NCBI GenBank assembly: GCA_049603835.1
Contig: JBMYSZ010000021.1
Coordinates: 1-64,000 of the forward strand
Direction: 5' to 3'
Source: Mangrovicoccus sp049603835
GTDB lineage: Bacteria; Pseudomonadota; Alphaproteobacteria; Rhodobacterales; Rhodobacteraceae
DNA: 64,000 bases
The translations under genes and the position numbers were made by a program. This document shows, piece after piece, positions 58,732-64,000 of this stretch. Under the pieces are notes generated by a model, which was not told where the DNA came from, did no database searches, and saw only the letters and a program-made list of their open reading frames with translations. Each line of letters starts with the position of its first letter. Position 1 is the stretch's first letter.

Positions 58732-60021
58732 ATGCTGATTTGGTTCCTGCCGATTTTCCTGGCTGTGCTGCTCATTGGCCTGCCCGTGTTTTTCGCGCTG
58801 CTCGCCGCGCCGGGGCTGATGCTCTGGCTCAATGGCCAAGAGCGCGATCTCGCCTTGCTTTACCGCAATGTTTATAACGGCATGGATAGTTTCCCGCTCA
58901 TGGCGATCCCCTTCTTCATGCTGGCAGGCGAGCTGATGAACCGTGGCGGCATCACCCTGCGTCTGGTGGAATTCGCCCAGGCCCTCATGGGCCATTTGCG
59001 CGGCGGGCTGGCCCATGTGAATATTCTGTCATCGATCCTGTTCGCTGGGCTCTCGGGTTCAGCTGTGGCGGATACTTCGGCGCTTGGGTCGATGCTGATC
59101 CCAGCCATGGAGAAGCAGGGCTATACCCGGCGCTTTGCAGCGGCGATCACAGCGGCCAGCTCGGTGATTGGGCCGATCATCCCGCCCTCGGGGATCATGA
59201 TCATCTATGCTTATGTGATGGGCGAAAGCGTCGCCGCGCTGTTTTTGGCGGGGATTGTGCCGGGTATTCTGGTTGGGGTCGGCTTGATGGTCATGGTCGC
59301 CTATCAGGCCGAGGCGCATGATTTCCCCGCCGCCACTCGCCGCTCCACCTGGCGCGAGACGGGCCAGGCGAGCCTAAAGGCTTTCTTCCCCCTCCTCACC
59401 CCGGTGATCATTTTGGGAGGTATCTTGGGCGGGGTTTTCACCCCCACCGAAGCCGCGGCGGTGGCTGTGGCCTATGCGCTGGTGATCGGGCTTTTCGTGC
59501 TGCGCGATCTGCGCCTGCGGGATTTGAGCTATGTGCTGAGCCAAGCGGCCATGACCTCGGCAGTGGTGCTGCTGCTCGTGGGCGCGGCCATGGCGTTTAA
59601 GACTGTGGTGAGCCTCGCCCATGCGCCCGAGACCCTGGCGGGCATTATTCTAAGCCTATCAGATAACCCGCTGGTGCTGCTGTTTTTGATCAATCTGCTG
59701 CTATTTATCGTGGGCATGTTCCTGGATGCCGGGCCCGCGATCATCATTCTGGGGCCGATCCTGGGGCCGATCTTCCTCGATCTCGGCGTCGATCCGGTGC
59801 ATTTCGCCATCATTATGAGCGTGAATTTGACCGTAGGCCTCGCCACGCCGCCCATGGGGCTGGTGCTTTTCGTGGCCTCTTCAGTGTCCGGGGAACGGGT
59901 CGACCGCATCGCCCGCGCGATCCTGCCATTCCTCGCGGTCGAGATCGCCGTGATCTTCCTAATCACCTATTTCCCCGCAATTTCCATGACCATTCCGAGA
60001 CTGACGGGGTTTGTGGATTGA
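58732..60021 (+). CDS. TRAP transporter large permease subunit (DctM-type)
   Basis: 429 residues with about twelve hydrophobic segments. DctM hallmarks are FFMLAGELMNRGGIT, the SGSAVADTSALGSMLIPAM block and ASSVIGPIIPPSGIMIIYAY. It forms the Na+-driven channel for uptake of organic or sulfonated acids in the inner membrane. It is the last gene of the island; transcription then meets the oppositely oriented HEPN-type gene. The missing solute-binding protein must be encoded elsewhere or shared. Confidence 0.95.
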   Translation: MLIWFLPIFLAVLLIGLPVFFALLAAPGLMLWLNGQERDLALLYRNVYNGMDSFPLMAIPFFMLAGELMNRGGITLRLVEFAQALMGHLRGGLAHVNILSSILFAGLSGSAVADTSALGSMLIPAMEKQGYTRRFAAAITAASSVIGPIIPPSGIMIIYAYVMGESVAALFLAGIVPGILVGVGLMVMVAYQAEAHDFPAATRRSTWRETGQASLKAFFPLLTPVIILGGILGGVFTPTEAAAVAVAYALVIGLFVLRDLRLRDLSYVLSQAAMTSAVVLLLVGAAMAFKTVVSLAHAPETLAGIILSLSDNPLVLLFLINLLLFIVGMFLDAGPAIIILGPILGPIFLDLGVDPVHFAIIMSVNLTVGLATPPMGLVLFVASSVSGERVDRIARAILPFLAVEIAVIFLITYFPAISMTIPRLTGFVD

Positions 60022-60091
60022 TGATGGTTTGGGGAACCAGACTGAAGGTACGGATGACTGGCAGAGGTGATGGAAAGAGCTATACCCTAGA

Positions 60092-60979
60092 TTATCTTCT
60101 CTCAGGAGCGACTCTCATGCCAAAAAGCTGCCAACGCCTAAGAAAAACAAAAAGAATTCCCTGAAGCGGCCCATTAGACACTAATCCCAATAAATTGAGT
60201 TGAGAACGCATAGTATCAATCAAAAATCCCCGCTTTCCAAGAACCAGAGGATAGAACTTTGGCCACTGAAAGATAACCCTACCCTTATTTATGGAATCCA
60301 GCCGAGCGCGCAGATCCACCGCCTCATTTTCGACTAGCCTAGCCCAGCTGATAGTCATTGGAACGGACAGTGTCGTTATCCGCTGATCTTGCGATTGAGC
60401 TCTCGTAAAGAACTCGGAGAGGAAGATTTCTCCCAAGTCATCGCCCAAATGACGCTTCATGTCACGCAAATTACTGGCAACGCAGGCGACGATATTATCT
60501 CCAAAAATCAAAGCTTCATCCAGTTCCGGAATATATCCATTATGAACAACGTTGTTTCTAAACCTTCGGCAGTTATTGCTCAACAGAGTTGGCGCGGAAC
60601 CGAAGTAGTTCAGCCAGAGCATAACAAACGCGCCGAGCTGTCTCTCAGATTGCTTGGCAATATATTTCCAACCAGCATCCAAGGATTTTCGGTCAACACC
60701 CTTGTAAAGTGATACTTGATTAAAGCAGAATTCATAAAAGCTCTCCAAACTGGATGCGAAAGAAGTAACAGCTTCGCGTGGGTAACCATCCACTAGTGCG
60801 TTCATTCCCAGCTCAAAAAGGACCTCATACTTTGGTTCCTGAATGGATGTAAGCGTCTGGTGCCCATTAGGGCATGTTGATTTGAAGAGCCGATCATCAT
60901 TAAGGGTCATCACAACTGGATGTAAGTCTGGAATTCTATTTTCCTGTAAACAGTCCATACAGGTTAAAAGAACTTTCAT
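60092..60979 (-). CDS. Orphan protein with zinc-ribbon-like N-terminus and HEPN-type motif
   Basis: 295 residues, no overall family recognised. Cys7-x-x-Cys10 and Cys36-x-x-x-His40 (CMDC, CPNGH) suggest a small zinc ribbon. The middle is helical: REAVTSFASSLESFYEF, then RNNVVHNGYIP with Arg141-x4-His146, the R-x4-6-H motif of HEPN nucleases or HEPN-like domains. HEPN proteins cut RNA in toxin-antitoxin and phage-defence systems, but some are inactive. GAGGGG lies seven bases before the ATG. GC content is low (lines I counted give 37-45%) compared with the neighbours, suggesting acquisition by transfer. No partner gene is adjacent. Confidence 0.75.
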   Translation of the reverse strand: MKVLLTCMDCLQENRIPDLHPVVMTLNDDRLFKSTCPNGHQTLTSIQEPKYEVLFELGMNALVDGYPREAVTSFASSLESFYEFCFNQVSLYKGVDRKSLDAGWKYIAKQSERQLGAFVMLWLNYFGSAPTLLSNNCRRFRNNVVHNGYIPELDEALIFGDNIVACVASNLRDMKRHLGDDLGEIFLSEFFTRAQSQDQRITTLSVPMTISWARLVENEAVDLRARLDSINKGRVIFQWPKFYPLVLGKRGFLIDTMRSQLNLLGLVSNGPLQGILFVFLRRWQLFGMRVAPERR

Positions 60980-61318
60980 ATATCACCCCTCAAGCCATTC
61001 GCTTTTCGGCACGGTAGCCCCAGATATGAGAATTGTCACCGCCTGAGCCTTTTCGCTACGGAGCCTACCATCTCATAGGCCGACCGATTTGGACCATTTC
61101 GCCGAACTTTGCAAAGCCCGCCTCCCGCGCCTTCGTGCAGTTCGTTCCGGCTCCAGCGAAGGTCAACAATTCGCCCTACTCGACGAATGCTACACTGTGA
61201 GAAAACTCCTGGGCTGCAACTCCCCACCGCCCCTCAATCAGAGCGCACCCCTCCAAAGCCAAAAAGGCGCCAAGCTTTCGCTGGCGCCTTCGCAAACTCT
61301 TAAATTCCTAAAGCCTGT
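60980..61318. other. Intergenic region beside the HEPN-type gene
   Basis: 339 bp between the start of the orphan HEPN-type gene and the pheT stop. A 63-codon frame at 61036-61227 (minus) has no ribosome site or recognisable motif and is not called; it could be a gene remnant. The pheT terminator lies at its right end. The part next to the orphan gene must hold that gene's promoter. Confidence 0.55.
61264..61290 (-). terminator. Intrinsic terminator of pheT
   Basis: AAGGCGCCA (61264-61272) and TGGCGCCTT (61282-61290) pair perfectly around a 9-base loop; on the minus strand the stem is followed by TTT-GG, giving a run of five T including the stem end. It lies about 30 bp after the pheT stop codon. 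Confidence 0.75.
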
Positions 61319-63730
61319 TTAGCCGCGGAGTTCGCCGCCGGTGGCTTTGTTGACCTTTGCGACGATCTTTGCGCTGACCGCTTCGATATCTTTCTCGGTC
61401 AGGGTCTTCTCGGTCGGTTGCAAGCGCACGGTCAGGGCGATGGATTTCTTGCCCTCGCCCATTTGCTCCGCCGCTTTCGGGCCGGTGAATTCGTCAAATA
61501 CCGCAACTTCCGCGATCAGGGCTTTATCCGCCCCCGCCGCCGCATTGACCAAAGTCAGCGCCTCAACCCGCTCATCCACCACAAAGGCGAAATCGCGATC
61601 CACCGGTTGCAGATCTTGCAGCACCAAGGCCGGGCGTGTGGCGGATGTCTTGCGCGGCATCGGGATGTCTTCGGCAAAGATGCTCAGTGCCAGGGCCGGG
61701 CCTTTCACATCGAAAGCTTCCAGCACCTTGGGATGCAGCTCGCCGAATTCCGCGATGATCTTTTTCGGGCCCAGCCCCACACGGCCCGAGCGGCCCGGAT
61801 GGAACCATTCAGGCGCTGTGCGGAAAATCCCGGTTTTGGCCGGCGCGCCGAGGGCGTTTAGCACCGCTTCCATATCAGCCTTTGCGTCATAAACATCCAT
61901 CGGACGGCGGGCGCCATAAGGATCGCGCGGGCCGGAATGGCCCACCAAAAGCGCAGTCACATGCAAGGCCTGGTCGCCGGGCTCACCGCCATGGAAGGCC
62001 GGGCCAACTTCAAACAGCGACAGATCCATAAAGCCTCGCGCCTGATTGCGCGCTGCGGCTTGCAACAAACCCGGTAGCAGAGAGGGGCGCATATGGCTCA
62101 TCTCGCTGGAGATCGGGTTTTCCAGCTTGCGGTCATCGCCGCCACCGCCAAAGAGCGCCGCCGCAGCCTCATCGATAAAGCTATAAGTAACGCATTCATT
62201 ATAGCCAAGGCTCGCCAGCATCCGGCGTGCCATGCCTTCGCGCCGCTGCATCGGGGTCAGGATCGGCTTGGCCACGCCGTCATCGGTGCGGCGCATGGGC
62301 TGGCCTTGCAGCTTGGTGAGCGAAGCAATCCGCGCCACTTCTTCCACCAGATCCGCTTCGCCCAGGATATCCGGGCGCCAAGACGGCACATGGGCCATAT
62401 CGCCATCCATGGTGAAACCGAGCCGCTCCAGGGTTGCGCGTTGCTCCTCGGCGGGGATCTCCATGCCTACAAGCGAAATGCAACGATCCGTGTCGAGTTT
62501 ATAGGCCCGCGACACATCCGGCATTGCCCCGGCAACCACCAGCTCAGAGGCCTCGCCGCCAGCATGATCAAGGATCATCCGGGTAGCCTGCTCAATGCCG
62601 GTCGGGGTCCAAGCCGGGTCAATCCCGCGCTCAAAGCGATAGCGCGCATCGGAATTGATCTTTAGCGCTCGGCCAGTTTGCGCGGTGCGGATCGGCTCGA
62701 AATAGGCTGCTTCCAGGAAGACATTGGTTGTCTCTTCGGTGCAGCCAGTGCGCAAGCCGCCCATGACACCTGCGATGCTTTCCGGGCCTTCCGCGTCGGA
62801 GATCAGAGTCATCCCCTCTTCGAATGTATATTCTTTTTCATCGAGGCCAATCAGCGTCTCACCGCCTTTGGCGCGATGAATGCGCAGGCTGTCGCCCTTG
62901 ATCGTATCGGCGTCAAATACATGCAGCGGGCGGTTATTGTCATAGGTGAAGAAATTGGTCACATCCACAAGGAAGCTGATCGGACGCAGACCAATCGCTT
63001 TCAACGCGGTTTGCAGCCAAGCCGGGCTCGGCCCATTTTTCACCCCACGAATGAGGCGACCATAGAATACCGGCGCTTGGTCCAGCGTGTCTTCATCGAT
63101 GCTGATAGAGACCGGGCATGGGAAACTGCCCTCGACCGGCGCGCAATCGCGTGCTTTCAGTGTCCCCAGCCCCCGCGCAGCGAGATCGCGCGCAATACCG
63201 CGCACGCCAAGCGCATCGGGGCGGTTAGGGGTGATGGCGATCTCGATCACCGGATCAACTTTGTCGGGGTCATTCGCCGCCAGCCAATCGACAAAGCTCT
63301 GGCCAACCTCGCCGGAGGGAAGCTCGATAATGCCGTCATGCTCGTCAGATAGCTCCATCTCCCGCTCCGAGCACATCATGCCAAAGCTTTCCTGACCGCG
63401 GATCTTGCCCACCTGAATGGTGATATCAAGGCCGGGAATATAGGTGCCAGGCTTTGCAACAACCACAGTGATGCCCTCGCGGGCATTGGGGGCGCCACAG
63501 ATGATTTGTAGCTCGCCCTCATCGGTTTCCACCTGACAAACCCGCAGCTTATCCGCATCTGGGTGTTTCTCGGCCTTTTTCACATAGCCAAGGGTAAAGG
63601 CGCCAAGGCTGGTGGCAGGATCAACCACCTCTTCCACTTCCAGACCCAGATCGGTCAAAGCTTCGGTGATCTGATCGAGGCTGGCCTCGGTGTCCAAATG
63701 GTCTTTCAGCCAGGAGAGAGTGAATTTCAT
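61319..63730 (-). CDS. pheT: Phenylalanyl-tRNA synthetase beta subunit
   Basis: 803 residues, full length. An N-terminal tRNA-binding (EMAP-like) domain is present with KKAEKHPDADKLRVCQV and FGMMCSERE; it is followed by the B3/B4 editing region and the B5 and core domains (ITPNRPDALGVRGIARDLAARG, SDARYRFERGIDP). A C-terminal ferredoxin-fold anticodon-binding domain has QPVDRDFAFVVDE and SIALTVRLQPTEKTLTEKDIE. With PheS it charges tRNA-Phe and removes mischarged tyrosine. It follows pheS with a 65-bp gap. Confidence 0.98.
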   Translation of the reverse strand: MKFTLSWLKDHLDTEASLDQITEALTDLGLEVEEVVDPATSLGAFTLGYVKKAEKHPDADKLRVCQVETDEGELQIICGAPNAREGITVVVAKPGTYIPGLDITIQVGKIRGQESFGMMCSEREMELSDEHDGIIELPSGEVGQSFVDWLAANDPDKVDPVIEIAITPNRPDALGVRGIARDLAARGLGTLKARDCAPVEGSFPCPVSISIDEDTLDQAPVFYGRLIRGVKNGPSPAWLQTALKAIGLRPISFLVDVTNFFTYDNNRPLHVFDADTIKGDSLRIHRAKGGETLIGLDEKEYTFEEGMTLISDAEGPESIAGVMGGLRTGCTEETTNVFLEAAYFEPIRTAQTGRALKINSDARYRFERGIDPAWTPTGIEQATRMILDHAGGEASELVVAGAMPDVSRAYKLDTDRCISLVGMEIPAEEQRATLERLGFTMDGDMAHVPSWRPDILGEADLVEEVARIASLTKLQGQPMRRTDDGVAKPILTPMQRREGMARRMLASLGYNECVTYSFIDEAAAALFGGGGDDRKLENPISSEMSHMRPSLLPGLLQAAARNQARGFMDLSLFEVGPAFHGGEPGDQALHVTALLVGHSGPRDPYGARRPMDVYDAKADMEAVLNALGAPAKTGIFRTAPEWFHPGRSGRVGLGPKKIIAEFGELHPKVLEAFDVKGPALALSIFAEDIPMPRKTSATRPALVLQDLQPVDRDFAFVVDERVEALTLVNAAAGADKALIAEVAVFDEFTGPKAAEQMGEGKKSIALTVRLQPTEKTLTEKDIEAVSAKIVAKVNKATGGELRG

Positions 63731-63795
63731 GTCTCGGGCCCTTCTTTGCGTCTTAGGGGGCGGTCTATCTGGTTTGGGCGGCGGGCTCTAGCCCT

Positions 63796-64000
63796 CTACC
63801 GGCTGAGGCCGCCGGCGATTGTTGGCATGTCGAGCGCGGCAAAGCCGTAATGGCGTAGCCAGCGGAGGTCGCTGTCGAAAAACGCCCGCAGATCGGGGAT
63901 GCCGTATTTCAGCATCGCAAGCCGGTCGATCCCGATGCCAAAGGCAAAGCCCTGATACTCCTCGGGGTCGATGCCACCGGCGGCGATCACCTTGGGGTGG
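63796..64000 (-). CDS. pheS: Phenylalanyl-tRNA synthetase alpha subunit, C-terminal part
   Basis: Partial; the gene continues beyond the right edge. The readable 67 residues (HPKVIAAGGIDPEEYQGFAFG, then GIDRLAMLKYGIPDLRAFF) are the conserved class II motif 3 region of PheS, which binds ATP and phenylalanine, and the C-terminus ends DSDLRWLRHYG. It is upstream of pheT on the same strand, the standard pheST operon. Confidence 0.95.
   Translation of the reverse strand, partial: HPKVIAAGGIDPEEYQGFAFGIGIDRLAMLKYGIPDLRAFFDSDLRWLRHYGFAALDMPTIAGGLSR

Noticed and set aside
53498..60021. Reading the monooxygenase operon as a plain alkanesulfonate (ssu) operon
   Set aside because: An ssu operon carries an ABC importer and no aldo/keto reductase; the coupled AKR gene and sugar-type regulator point to a sulfosugar instead, although this is not proven.
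61036..61227. Possible 63-residue gene between pheT and the HEPN-type gene
   Set aside because: No ribosome site, no motif and a composition unlike either neighbour; kept only as a possible remnant in the intergenic entry.
1..64000. tRNA, rRNA, CRISPR array or prophage genes
   Set aside because: Scanning for T-loop sequences, regular repeat-spacer arrays and integrase or capsid motifs gave nothing convincing.

Overview
The window reads as chromosomal DNA of an alphaproteobacterium, most likely a Rhodobacteraceae (Roseobacter-type) bacterium. The basis is a dense GC-rich gene layout, many 4-bp ATGA/GTGA start-stop overlaps, and families typical of that group: etfBA beside a PduO-type adenosyltransferase, glcDEF, a MoxR-DUF58-DUF4159 cluster, a GT14-type glycosyltransferase beside a sulfotransferase, zf-CHCC and DUF1285 proteins. 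No rRNA, tRNA, CRISPR array, prophage or intact insertion sequence was recognised. The window opens inside tuf (minus strand) and closes inside pheS (minus strand).

Layout. 1-10.7 kb: the start of tuf, a lipoprotein, a MarR regulator, a stand-alone rpoN, an FAH-family hydrolase, etfBA, a cobalamin adenosyltransferase with a twin-TM small protein, an SDR/SH3 pair, and parC. 10.9-16.9 kb: a translationally coupled six-gene minus-strand operon. It encodes a TAT-exported multicopper oxidase, a mono-haem cytochrome c, an exported phytochelatin-synthase-like peptidase, the TAT small subunit and the FAD/Fe-S large subunit of a fructose/glucose-dehydrogenase-like enzyme, and an MFS carrier. 17-25 kb: a soluble CZB chemoreceptor, Hsp20, a serine protease coupled to glcDEF, a DUF599 protein and a small exported protein. 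25-32 kb: a MoxR / DUF58 / DUF4159 / GATase-like membrane cluster. 32-39.9 kb: DUF1285, a delta-class carbonic anhydrase, DUF2798, a lipase-like protein, polA, a free-standing CZB protein, zf-CHCC, an ABC ATPase and a HIT protein. 39.9-53.5 kb: a glycosyltransferase and sulfotransferase, PfkB kinase, nth, an Ada-like methyltransferase, an OmpA lipoprotein, an FCD-GntR regulator, lrgAB, flavodoxin and a large PAS chemoreceptor.

53.5-60 kb is a catabolic island. A Gfo/Idh/MocA protein and a UTRA-GntR regulator run leftward. An SsuD-like flavin monooxygenase, an aldo/keto reductase, a flavin reductase and a TRAP carrier (DctQ, DctM) run rightward. The monooxygenase + aldo/keto reductase + flavin reductase set matches the composition of the sulfoquinovose monooxygenase (sulfo-SMO) pathway, so a sulfosugar desulfonation route is proposed as inference. 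Next to it, at 60.1-61.0 kb, is an AT-richer orphan gene with a zinc-ribbon-like N-terminus and a HEPN-type RxxxxH motif. pheT and pheS follow.

The best candidates for something undescribed are three. First, the multicopper oxidase / cytochrome c / phytochelatin-synthase / FAD-dehydrogenase operon, which could form a self-contained periplasmic electron path to oxygen. Second, the TRAP-linked sulfo-SMO-like island with a possible NAD-dependent glycosidase. Third, a 98-bp interspersed repeat found directly after two genes. Functional calls rest on reading motifs and context; no database search was run.
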